Source: an uncultured Prevotellaceae bacterium
GTDB lineage: Bacteria > Bacteroidota > Bacteroidia > Bacteroidales > Bacteroidaceae
Assembly: GCA_947170495.1 (NCBI GenBank)
Contig: CAMVUB010000002.1
Location: 75,781-113,957 of the forward strand
Direction of reading: 5' to 3'
Length of the DNA stretch: 38,177 nt
The position numbers were made by a program, and so were the translations under genes. Position 1 is the first letter of the stretch. The number at the start of each line of letters is the position of its first letter. Under the pieces are notes generated by a model, which did not search any database, was not told the origin of the DNA, and saw nothing but the letters and a program-made list of their open reading frames with translations. This document shows positions 23,930 to 31,504 of the stretch, piece by piece.

Positions 23930-23978
23930 ACCCTCAACGATAAACGATAACCCATAAACGATAAACCCTCAACCATAC
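23927..23978. repeat. TAAACCCTCAACGA / TAAACGATAACCCA tandem array
   Basis: Imperfect repeats of about 14 bp (TAAACGATAA, TAAACCCTCAAC) filling the cobB to kinase spacer. The first unit contains the cobB stop codon. Confidence 0.75.
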
Positions 23979-23987
23979 CCCCAAAAA

Positions 23988-24974
23988 ATGTCTCCCAAGA
24001 TAGAGGCCGTCATGGCGGAATACCGCCAGTGGCAAGAAATCGTAAGACTGAACACGGTGGCCGACCTGAACAATGCTGTGCGCGCAGGTCTTGCCCCGTT
24101 CATCATCCAAGTCACCGAGGCCCTGCAGGAGCGCCGCTTCGCTGCCGTGGCCGATGAGATATGCACATCCGGCAAGCGTCTGGTGCTGCTGGCAGGCCCC
24201 AGCAGCAGCGGCAAGACGACGACCAGCAAGCGCCTGGCCATTCAGCTGGGAGCCTGCGGACTCAAGCCCCACACGCTCTCCATGGACGACTACTTCCTCA
24301 ACCGCGAGCAGACGCCGCGCGATGAGAAAGGCGACTACGACTTCGAATGCCTGCAGGCGCTGGACGTGCCCTTCTTCAACGAACAGCTCTCCAACCTGCT
24401 GGCGGGCAGGACCGTGGAGCTGCCGCGCTATGACTTCCAGTCGGGTTGCCGCACCGCCAGCGGTAAGCAGCTGACGCTCCACGACCACGACGTGCTCATC
24501 GTGGAAGGTATCCACGCCCTCAACCCCGACCTCACGCCGCAGATTCCCGACGACATCAAGTTCCGACTCTATGTCTCGGCACTCACCACCATACAACTCG
24601 ACGAGCAACGCCGCATCTCCACCTCCGACAACCGCCTCCTGCGCCGTATCATTCGCGACCAGCAGTTCCGCGGCTACTCGGCCGAAGAGACCATCCGCCG
24701 CTGGCCCAGCGTGCGCGCCGGCGAAGAGAAATGGATCTTCCCCTTCCAGGAGAACTGCGACCGCATGATCAACAGCGCCCTGCTCTATGAGCTGGCGGTG
24801 CTGCGTAACTACGTGATGCCCATCCTGGAGAAGGTGCCCGTGGATGTTCCCGAATACGAGGAGGCACTGCGCCTGCGCTCGCTCGTGGGCTTCTTCGAAC
24901 CCATCCAAGACCATGACATCCCGCCCACTTCGCTCCTGCGCGAGTTCCTGGGAGGGTCAAGCTTCACCTACTAA
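23988..24974 (+). CDS. Nucleoside (uridine) kinase-like P-loop protein lacking the N-terminal TGS half
   Basis: 328 residues of the uridine kinase/phosphoribulokinase superfamily. P-loop GPSSSGKTT at 70-78, SMDDYFLNREQTPRDEKGDYDFE, LPRYDFQSG and VEGIHALNP are typical of the Bacteroidetes-type nucleoside kinase that phosphorylates uridine or related nucleosides. Relatives I know are about 550 residues with N-terminal TGS and SAD-like domains borrowed from threonyl-tRNA synthetase. Here the protein starts shortly before the segment QWQEIVRLNTVADLNNAV and nothing upstream can encode the rest, since that spacer is a repeat array. The stop overlaps the next ATG by one base (TAATG). Confidence 0.85.
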   Translation: MSPKIEAVMAEYRQWQEIVRLNTVADLNNAVRAGLAPFIIQVTEALQERRFAAVADEICTSGKRLVLLAGPSSSGKTTTSKRLAIQLGACGLKPHTLSMDDYFLNREQTPRDEKGDYDFECLQALDVPFFNEQLSNLLAGRTVELPRYDFQSGCRTASGKQLTLHDHDVLIVEGIHALNPDLTPQIPDDIKFRLYVSALTTIQLDEQRRISTSDNRLLRRIIRDQQFRGYSAEETIRRWPSVRAGEEKWIFPFQENCDRMINSALLYELAVLRNYVMPILEKVPVDVPEYEEALRLRSLVGFFEPIQDHDIPPTSLLREFLGGSSFTY

Positions 24975-25387
24975 TGAAGGCAGAGGACTATACCAGTAAG
25001 TTGGAGAGCCGCGGGGTGAAACCCACCTCCACGCGCCTGCTCGTCTATCGCGCGCTCGCTGAGTACCACCACGCCCTGTCGCTGCGCGAGCTGGACGACA
25101 TGCTGGACACCGTGGACCGCTCCACCATCTTCCGCACCCTCACCCTGCTCTTGGAGCACCACCTGGTACACGCCATCGAGGACGGCACCGGCGTCGCCAA
25201 ATACGAGGTCTGCGAGGGGCATGAGGACTGCTCGCTCGACGACCAACACATTCATTTCTACTGCCTTCGCTGCCACCGCACCTACTGTTTCCACACGATA
25301 CATATCCCCACCATACAGCTCCCCGAGGGCTACACGATGGAGGGCGTCAACTATCTCGTCAAAGGCATCTGCCCCAACTGCGTATGA
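24974..25387 (+). CDS. Fur-family metal-responsive regulator
   Basis: 137 residues. The winged helix (about 5-85: GVKPTSTRLLVYRALAEYHHALSLREL, DRSTIFRTLTLLLEHHLVHAI) and dimerisation/metal domain (CEGHEDC, HIHFYCLRCHRTYCF, terminal CPNC) fit Fur/Zur/PerR proteins. The two CxxC pairs suggest a structural zinc site. Which metal it senses cannot be read here. It is translationally coupled on both sides, with a TAATG overlap with the kinase and an ATGA overlap with trkH, so it may regulate this operon or merely travel with it. Confidence 0.92.
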   Translation: MKAEDYTSKLESRGVKPTSTRLLVYRALAEYHHALSLRELDDMLDTVDRSTIFRTLTLLLEHHLVHAIEDGTGVAKYEVCEGHEDCSLDDQHIHFYCLRCHRTYCFHTIHIPTIQLPEGYTMEGVNYLVKGICPNCV

Positions 25388-26841
25388 TAAACTGGAAGAT
25401 TATATGGAAGATCATCGGTCAGCTGCTTTGCCTTGAAGCAGCGATCATGCTGGGCTGTTGTGTGATGTCCATCTGCTACGGCGAGGATGACACCTATGCC
25501 TTCGCCATCTCCGTGGCGACGACCTTCCTCACGGGCCGCGCCCTCCACTACATCGGACACCGCTCCTCACCCACCATGTCACGCCGCGACTCCTTCCTGG
25601 TGGTGTCGCTCGTGTGGGTCATCTTCAGCCTCTTCGGCTGCTTCCCCTTCTACCTCAGCGGCTATGTCCCCACCATCACCGATGCCTACTTCGAGACCAT
25701 CTCCGGCTTCACCACCACCGGCGCATCGCTCATCGACGACGTAGAACGCCTGCCCCATGCGCTGCTCTTCTGGCGCAGCCTCACGCAGTGGGTCGGCGGC
25801 TTGGGGATCGTCTTCTTCACCATCGCCATCATCCCCTCCATGGTCGGCGGTAGCGTCAAGGTGTTCTCGGCCGAGGCCACAGGCCCCATGCGCGTCAAGA
25901 TGCACCCCCGACTGAGCACACAGGGCCACTGGATCTGGGGCATCTACTCCTTCCTCACCATCGTCTGCGCCGTCTGCTTCTACTTCGAAGGCATGGACCT
26001 CTTCGACAGCATCAACTACGCGATGACCGTCACCGCCACCGGAGGCTTCGCCACCCATAATGCCAGCACGGGCTACTTCCACAGCGTGGCCATCGACTAC
26101 ACCGCCATCCTCTTCATGTTCCTGTGCGGCACCAGCTTCACCCTGCTCTACCTCACCATCTTCAAGTATCGCTTCCGCGAGTTCCTGAAGAACACGGAGT
26201 TCAAGTTCTACTGCGGCACCATTCTGGTGTGTACCGCGCTGATTATGTTCATCCTGATGCGTTCCTGCCACTACCGCATCGACAGCGCCTTGCGCTCCAG
26301 CCTCTTCCAGGTCGTCTCCTTCCTCACCACCACTGGTGTCTTCAACGACGATGCGGGGCAGTGGCCGCATCTCACGTGGGTCATCCTCACCGTGTGTATG
26401 TTCATCGGCGGCTGCTCGGGTTCCACCAGCGGCGGCTTCAAATGCATTCGTTTTGTCATGCTGTGGAAGGTGGTGCGCAATGAGATACGTCGCATCCTGC
26501 ACCCCAGCGCCATCCTGCCCGTACGCATCAATGGCGTCACCGCCTCCTACGAGAACCAGCTGCGGCTCTTCGCCTTCTTCGCCTCCTACGTGCTGATGTG
26601 CCTTTTCGTCTATTTCATTATGATGATTCTGGGCATCGACAGCACCAACGCCTTCACCATCGCCTTTAGCTGCGCCAGCAACGTAGGCCCCACGCTCGGC
26701 TTGGAGATTGGCCCTACGATGTCCTGGAACCATCTGCCCTATGTCGTCAAATGGCTCCTCTCGCTGCTCATGCTCATGGGACGTCTGGAAATCCTCTCCG
26801 TCCTCGTCCTCTTCACCCGCAGCTTCTGGAAGGATAAGTAA
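25384..26841 (+). CDS. trkH: Trk-type potassium uptake membrane subunit TrkH
   Basis: 485 residues forming the KtrB/TrkH K+ channel-like transporter in the inner membrane. The four pore loops are visible: SGFTTTGAS, TATGGFATHN, TTTGVFND and CASNVGPTLGLEIG. The SMVGGSVKVFSAEATGP and GGCSGSTSGGFKCIRF segments are also typical. It normally works with a TrkA NAD-binding regulatory subunit, which is not in the window. The ATG overlaps the Fur gene stop. It ends 37 bp from the convergent radical SAM gene in a repeat-filled spacer. Confidence 0.95.
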   Translation: MINWKIIWKIIGQLLCLEAAIMLGCCVMSICYGEDDTYAFAISVATTFLTGRALHYIGHRSSPTMSRRDSFLVVSLVWVIFSLFGCFPFYLSGYVPTITDAYFETISGFTTTGASLIDDVERLPHALLFWRSLTQWVGGLGIVFFTIAIIPSMVGGSVKVFSAEATGPMRVKMHPRLSTQGHWIWGIYSFLTIVCAVCFYFEGMDLFDSINYAMTVTATGGFATHNASTGYFHSVAIDYTAILFMFLCGTSFTLLYLTIFKYRFREFLKNTEFKFYCGTILVCTALIMFILMRSCHYRIDSALRSSLFQVVSFLTTTGVFNDDAGQWPHLTWVILTVCMFIGGCSGSTSGGFKCIRFVMLWKVVRNEIRRILHPSAILPVRINGVTASYENQLRLFAFFASYVLMCLFVYFIMMILGIDSTNAFTIAFSCASNVGPTLGLEIGPTMSWNHLPYVVKWLLSLLMLMGRLEILSVLVLFTRSFWKDK

Positions 26842-26881
26842 GAGTTCAAAAGTTCAAGGGGTTCAAGAGTTCAAGGGGTTA
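26842..26881. repeat. AGTTCAAGGGG tandem array between convergent genes
   Basis: Four imperfect GTTCAAGGG/GTTCAAAA/GTTCAAGA units fill the whole trkH to radical SAM spacer. The radical SAM stop (TTA) lies at its edge. Confidence 0.75.
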
Positions 26882-27658
26882 GTAGGCGACGGAGCAGTCT
26901 ATGCCCAATGCGCGCACCCGCTCCGCAATGCCGTCCAGCACCTCGGGCGCGGCCTTCCTGAGCGTGCTCACAGGTGTCTCGCGGTCAATGGTGTAGACCA
27001 TCACCCGCTCAGGCCCGATGACACGCAGCGCCTCCAGCCACGGCTCCACAAAGCGCGCCGAGGTGTTCGCCACATCGCGTCCCTGCTCATCCTCTCCCGT
27101 GAGGAACATCGTCTGAATGATCACATGTCCGCGGAACCGGATGAGCCCCTCCACAATCGCCTCCACGTAGTAATGCCCCGTAGGCCTATCCACAGCCCGG
27201 ATGAACTCTGCATCCACCGTGTCCAGTTTCAAGATGTTGTTATCCACCCGACAGAGCGCCGCGAACACATCGGGGCGCAGGATCTGCGTGGCATTGCTCA
27301 GCACACTGATGCGGGCCTTAGGGCAGTAGCGGTCGCGCAGCGCGCGCGTATCCTCTATGATAGCCGGGAACTCCGGGTGCAGCGTGGGCTCACCATTGCC
27401 CGCAAACGTCAGCACGTCAGGCGTGGGCCCCTCCGTCGCCATCTGCTGCAGACGCGCCTCCAAGGCCGTCCGCACCGCCTCGCGCGTCGGCATCTTCTCC
27501 TTGGCCCGGCGCTCTTTGTTGAGACCGCACTCGCAATAGATACAGTCAAACGAACACACCTTACCGTCAGCCGGCAGCAAGTTGATGCCCAGTGACACCC
27601 CCAGACGGCGGCTATGAACAGGCCCGAAGATGGGCGAAGGATAGATTACTGTGGACAT
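26879..27658 (-). CDS. Radical SAM protein (COG0731-like)
   Basis: 259 residues. The cluster motif CSFDCIYCECG gives C35, C39 and C42 (CxxxCxxC) for a 4Fe-4S cluster binding S-adenosylmethionine. TFAGNGEPTLHPEF is the GGE-like SAM-contact motif. The opening FGPVHSRRLGVSLGINLLP and the segment TGHYYVEAIVEGL are common to the radical SAM group near wyosine-type Fe-S oxidoreductases. The actual reaction is unknown. There is no partner gene nearby; the neighbours are convergent trkH and the divergent BNR-4 gene. Confidence 0.9.
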   Translation of the reverse strand: MSTVIYPSPIFGPVHSRRLGVSLGINLLPADGKVCSFDCIYCECGLNKERRAKEKMPTREAVRTALEARLQQMATEGPTPDVLTFAGNGEPTLHPEFPAIIEDTRALRDRYCPKARISVLSNATQILRPDVFAALCRVDNNILKLDTVDAEFIRAVDRPTGHYYVEAIVEGLIRFRGHVIIQTMFLTGEDEQGRDVANTSARFVEPWLEALRVIGPERVMVYTIDRETPVSTLRKAAPEVLDGIAERVRALGIDCSVAY

Positions 27659-27690
27659 AATGATTTCTCGTTTTGCATCCTTTCGTGCTG

Positions 27691-27727
27691 CAAAGTAAAC
27701 CCTTTTTTTGCACCTGACAAAGTAAAC
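27691..27727 (-). promoter_or_regulatory. Probable promoter of the radical SAM gene within a direct repeat
   Basis: CAAAGTAAACC occurs twice, 27 bp apart, each before a CTTTTTTT run. On the minus strand this gives TTTG, a 20-bp spacer and TACTTTG, close to the Bacteroidetes -33/-7 layout, about 33 bp before the ATG. Confidence 0.45.
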
Positions 27728-27856
27728 CTCCTTTTTTTGTTACACCGCAGCCCATCTTTCACACCATCACCCGGGCATATACGTGTGCGGAGGGAAGAAA
27801 TAGGTCATCAAGTAGGATTATTTTGTGTTTTTGTGTGGGAATTAAGGGGAAATGTG

Positions 27857-27864
27857 TATTTTTG
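27857..27864 (+). promoter_or_regulatory. -7 promoter box of the BNR-4 gene
   Basis: TATTTTTG followed by CGCC, with TTTG at 27830-27833 upstream (23-bp spacer). The ATG lies 28 bp on. No other gene is seen in 27659-27892. Confidence 0.6.
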
Positions 27865-27892
27865 CGCCGGAATTATTAAACATGAGACTCTT

Positions 27893-30800
27893 ATGAAACG
27901 GTATCTTTTATCCATCGCACTTGCATTGGTAGCCTGCACAGGCTTGAAAGCTCAGGAAACTTACAGCGGCACTGTCGTGGCCGACGAGGGAGCCTGGTGT
28001 TGGTTCGCAGACCCGCGCGCCCTGCATTATGAGAACGCCGGCGGCACCATCAATGCCACCTATATCGGCTACATCGATGTCCACGGCAATGTGAAAGCCA
28101 CACAGTACGACTGGATCACGAGTCGCAAGACGGACGTGCTCATCCGCAGCTACTTCCAGCCCGACGACCACAACAACCCCACCTTCGTGGTGCTGCCCGA
28201 TGAGCGTGTGATGATCTTCTACACACGCCACACCGATGAGGCCTGCATCTGGTATCGCATCTCGCAGAAGCCGGGCGACATCACAGCCCTCGGCGAGGAG
28301 AAGCGTCTGGCAACAGCCAACAACACCACCTATCCCTCGCCGTTCATTCTCTCGGACGACCCCAACCACATCTACCTCTGCTGGCGCGGCATCAACTGGC
28401 ACCCGACCATCGCCCGACTGACAATGCCTGACGCCTCGGACAACTGCTCCTTCGACTTCGGCCCCAAGCAGATTGTGCAGAGCACGGGCGCACGCCCCTA
28501 TGCCAAGTACCAGAGCAACGGCAAGGACAAGATCTACCTCTCCTACACCACCGGCCACCCCGACAATGAGATGCCCGACTGGCTCTACTTCAACGTCATC
28601 GACATCAACCACGGCAACGGCCCCATCCTGCGCGACATCAAGGGCAACCAGCTCTCCGTCATCGCCAACGGCGTGCACAACGTCAACAAGCAGGACAGCT
28701 ACGCCAGCGCCCACCCCGCTGCCGTCGTGGACAACACCTCCGGCGTGCGCAACTGGCTGTGGCAGATTGTCATCGACAATAATGAGAACCCCGTCATCGC
28801 CTATCCCCACATCGACAATGACAAGACGACGCATCAGTATTGGTACGCCCGCTGGACAGGCAGCGTCTGGCGCCGCACGAAGGTGGCCGAAGGCGGCCAC
28901 GGCTTCCACCAGAACTGGAATGCCACCGAGCGCTGCTACAGCGGCGGCATGAGCCTCGACCCAGACAACGTCAACGACCTCTACCTCAGCATCCCCACCT
29001 CCAACGGCACCTTCGACCGCAATGGTGTCTATGAGATCTGGAAATACACCATCAACGATGCCGGTCAGGTGAGCGGCAGCGAGCAAATCACTAAGAACTC
29101 CGCCAAGAACAATGCTCGCCCGTTTGTCATCCCGGGCTCCAAGAACTCACCCCTGCGCCTGGCGTGGATGAACGGCGACTACTTCTACTGGATGGTGCAG
29201 AAGAACTATCCCAAGGGCTATCCCACAGATATCCGCATGGACTGCGAGTGGAACGAGGAACTGACGCCCGAGGATGCCAATGCCGACATCGTCGACTGCT
29301 ACTGCCTCGGTGTGAACAAGACGCTCAATCTGGCCTTGGCCATGAATGCCTCCACGTACGCCGCCAGCACCCTCTTCACGCTGGGTAACATGACCTACTC
29401 CATCAACAGCGACAACTACCCCGTCATCTCCATCGGCAACGCCACCTATCGCAGCCAGAACCGTCTGCTCACCAGCGACGACTGGGCCACCAACTCCACT
29501 GGCACCAGCGGCGACAACCACCCCACGAAGGTCGCAACATGGATTTTCTCCATGACCTATGACGGCCAAGTGCTCACCACCTATCGCAACGGCCTCGTCG
29601 ATCAGGTCATCGAGACTACCAACTTGGAGGGCGGCACAGCCAACTTCGACACATTCCCCCACACACTGCTGATGCAGAGCGACTACTACGCCTGCGCCTC
29701 GCCGCTCACCGTGCAGAGCCTCATCAAGGCGATGCAGGAACAGCTGGATGCCGAGAAGGCAAAGAATGCCTTGGCAATGCTCGAACTGCCAACCGAGACG
29801 CGCACGGACCTCGTCCTGCCTGCCTCCAAGCTGGGCCTTGACATCACATGGACCTCCGACAACGAGCAGGTCATCAGCAACAACGGCGTGCTCTACGCCA
29901 TCACGAAGGACAAGGATGTCACCCTCACAGCCACCATCGGCGAGGAGAGCCGCGAGTTCCCTGTGAAAGCACTGGCGCGCGACATCACCAAGAATGTGCG
30001 CTACACCAACGACCACATCGACCTGACCGCGAACACCGCCTCGGGCTTCTCCACGAACACCTACGTCACAGCCCCCCAGGGCTTGCTCACAGGCCTCCGT
30101 TCCTACACCGTCCTGCTCACAGCGACGCCCAAGACGATGACCAAGCAGCCGCGCCTCTACGACTTCGGTTCCGCCTCAGGCAACAGCCTCTTCTTGCGTG
30201 CCGACGCCCTCGCAGCAGGCATCAAATACAACGGCGGAACGACGACGATGGTCAGCGGCGCCACGACGCTGAAGGCCGGCACCATGTATAAGATGGCTGT
30301 CACCTACGATGCCGCCACCCGCAAGACCACCATCTACATCAACGGCGAGGTGGATGCCAGCGGCGTGGAGAACCAGAACGAGCCTTATATGCTGGCGGAG
30401 ATAGCGCCGGACACGCGTAACTACATCGGCCGCACACAATGGTGGGACGGCAACGTGGCCGCCGACAACCAGGACTTCTGCGGCACCATCGATGGCTTCA
30501 GCCTCTACGATGTATGCCTCACGCAGAAGGAGATTTGCGGACTGCAGGACATCCCCTACGAGGAGAAAGAATATCCCACGACGTTCGTCAACGGCGACTT
30601 CGAGGACACCTACAGCGTCATGAGCGGCAGCGGTGTCACCAGCGACCGCGCCATCTATGTGCCCAAGGGATGGGCCCTCGATTACGGGCCGCGCGACGCC
30701 TATGACTTCAATGCCCTCGCTGCCGCCGACAAGCAATATAGCAGTTTCTTCGCCGGTAAGGCCCAGAACAGCAATGGCGGCGAGCACACCCTGTGGATGC

Positions 30801-31237
30801 GTCAGCGCTGGGGAGCCAGCATCATCAACTTCTTTCAGGAAGTGAAGCTCGCAGAAGGCAGCTACCACCTCTCCGCCGACCTCTTCGCCACCGACAACTC
30901 CGCCAACAACACGGCCACAGTCTATGTCGGGGGCATCACGCGCAGCGTCACTGCCACCAACCAATGGCAGACTGTCACCATCGACTTCGAAGCCGACGGC
31001 AACACCCCCATCACCATCGGTGCCAAGGCCGACCATAAAAGCAACGAATTCATCTGTGCCTTCGACAACTTCGTGCTCACCAAGGAGGAGCCCGTGGGCA
31101 TCAAGTCAAGGGTCAAGGGTCAAGGGTCAAGGGACAATGATCAATGGTACGACCTCAGCGGGCGCCGCATCGCCAACTCATCCATCAAGCCCGGCATCTA
31201 CATCGTCAACGATAAGAAGGTCAATATCACCAAATAA
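27893..31237 (+). CDS. Secreted BNR-4 propeller / LamG multidomain protein, probably glycan-active
   Basis: 1114 residues from the ATG after the promoter. A longer frame running into the opposite gene is rejected. Signal peptide 1-20 (ALVACTGLKA). A BNR-4-type beta-propeller at about 25-430 opens with EGAWCWFADPRALHY. A LamG-like domain lies at about 460-600, an atypical Ig-like (aBig) domain at about 628-693 (ITWTSDNEQVISNNGVL), and a second LamG at about 703-885 (TIYINGEVD, GTIDGFSLYD). A jelly-roll module at about 895-1070 (VNGDFEDTY...PKGWALDYG) precedes the tail QWYDLSGRRI...KPGIYIVNDKKV. BNR-4 proteins include polysaccharide lyases and uncharacterised glycosidase-like enzymes; the substrate cannot be read here. 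Four TCAAGGG heptamers encode the linker before the tail. It stands alone without SusC/D. Confidence 0.82.
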   Translation: MKRYLLSIALALVACTGLKAQETYSGTVVADEGAWCWFADPRALHYENAGGTINATYIGYIDVHGNVKATQYDWITSRKTDVLIRSYFQPDDHNNPTFVVLPDERVMIFYTRHTDEACIWYRISQKPGDITALGEEKRLATANNTTYPSPFILSDDPNHIYLCWRGINWHPTIARLTMPDASDNCSFDFGPKQIVQSTGARPYAKYQSNGKDKIYLSYTTGHPDNEMPDWLYFNVIDINHGNGPILRDIKGNQLSVIANGVHNVNKQDSYASAHPAAVVDNTSGVRNWLWQIVIDNNENPVIAYPHIDNDKTTHQYWYARWTGSVWRRTKVAEGGHGFHQNWNATERCYSGGMSLDPDNVNDLYLSIPTSNGTFDRNGVYEIWKYTINDAGQVSGSEQITKNSAKNNARPFVIPGSKNSPLRLAWMNGDYFYWMVQKNYPKGYPTDIRMDCEWNEELTPEDANADIVDCYCLGVNKTLNLALAMNASTYAASTLFTLGNMTYSINSDNYPVISIGNATYRSQNRLLTSDDWATNSTGTSGDNHPTKVATWIFSMTYDGQVLTTYRNGLVDQVIETTNLEGGTANFDTFPHTLLMQSDYYACASPLTVQSLIKAMQEQLDAEKAKNALAMLELPTETRTDLVLPASKLGLDITWTSDNEQVISNNGVLYAITKDKDVTLTATIGEESREFPVKALARDITKNVRYTNDHIDLTANTASGFSTNTYVTAPQGLLTGLRSYTVLLTATPKTMTKQPRLYDFGSASGNSLFLRADALAAGIKYNGGTTTMVSGATTLKAGTMYKMAVTYDAATRKTTIYINGEVDASGVENQNEPYMLAEIAPDTRNYIGRTQWWDGNVAADNQDFCGTIDGFSLYDVCLTQKEICGLQDIPYEEKEYPTTFVNGDFEDTYSVMSGSGVTSDRAIYVPKGWALDYGPRDAYDFNALAAADKQYSSFFAGKAQNSNGGEHTLWMRQRWGASIINFFQEVKLAEGSYHLSADLFATDNSANNTATVYVGGITRSVTATNQWQTVTIDFEADGNTPITIGAKADHKSNEFICAFDNFVLTKEEPVGIKSRVKGQGSRDNDQWYDLSGRRIANSSIKPGIYIVNDKKVNITK
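31106..31133. repeat. Four TCAAGGG heptamers in the linker before the sorting tail
   Basis: TCAAGGG x4, translated as part of SRVKGQGSR in the BNR-4 protein. A change of one unit would shift the frame and remove the tail. Confidence 0.88.
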
Positions 31238-31258
31238 GAACTGTCAACCGAGAAAAGC

Positions 31259-31295
31259 AAAACAGCTGACTATCTTGCGATAATCAGCTGTTTTT
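31259..31295. terminator. Bidirectional terminator between the BNR-4 gene and tRNA-Pro
   Basis: Stem AAAACAGCTGA / TCAGCTGTTTT around a 14-nt loop, with T runs on both strands. It serves the plus-strand gene and the minus-strand tRNA. Confidence 0.8.
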
Positions 31296-31300
31296 CATTG

Positions 31301-31375
31301 TCGGGATGACTAGATTCGAACTAGCGACCCCACGCCCCCCAGACGCGTACTCTAACCGGACTGAGCTACATCCCG
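31301..31375 (-). tRNA. tRNA-Pro (anticodon GGG)
   Basis: Read on the minus strand, a complete cloverleaf: acceptor CGGGATG paired with CATCCCG plus discriminator A, D arm GCTC...GAGT, anticodon loop CTGGGGG with anticodon GGG, and T arm GCTAG-TTCGAAT-CTAGT. The anticodon stem contains G-U pairs. CCA is not encoded, as usual in the phylum. It reads CCC/CCU proline codons, which are frequent in this GC-rich window. Confidence 0.95.
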
Positions 31376-31425
31376 AAAATGTGGCAAAACGGGGCAGAAA
31401 TGCTTCTTTTTCCGAATTGCGGGTG

Positions 31426-31457
31426 CAAAGGTAGGCGTTTTTTTTGATACGTGCAAA
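31426..31457 (-). promoter_or_regulatory. Promoter of tRNA-Pro
   Basis: On the minus strand TTTG (31457-31454), a 20-bp spacer and TACCTTTG (31433-31426), a textbook Bacteroidetes promoter about 50 bp before the tRNA. Confidence 0.8.
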
Positions 31458-31475
31458 CTTTTTCATACTTTTGTG

Positions 31476-31483
31476 CCGAAAAA
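31476..31483 (+). promoter_or_regulatory. -7 promoter box of aroA
   Basis: TACTTTTG followed by TGCC, 21 bp before the aroA ATG. It partly faces the tRNA promoter, so the two could interfere. Confidence 0.6.
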
Positions 31484-31504
31484 ACCAAGATAAATGTCAT
31501 TGAC

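Noticed and set aside
27614..27892. 5' extension of the BNR-4 frame
   Set aside because: It runs across the promoter and into the opposite radical SAM gene. A clear signal peptide begins at the ATG at 27893.
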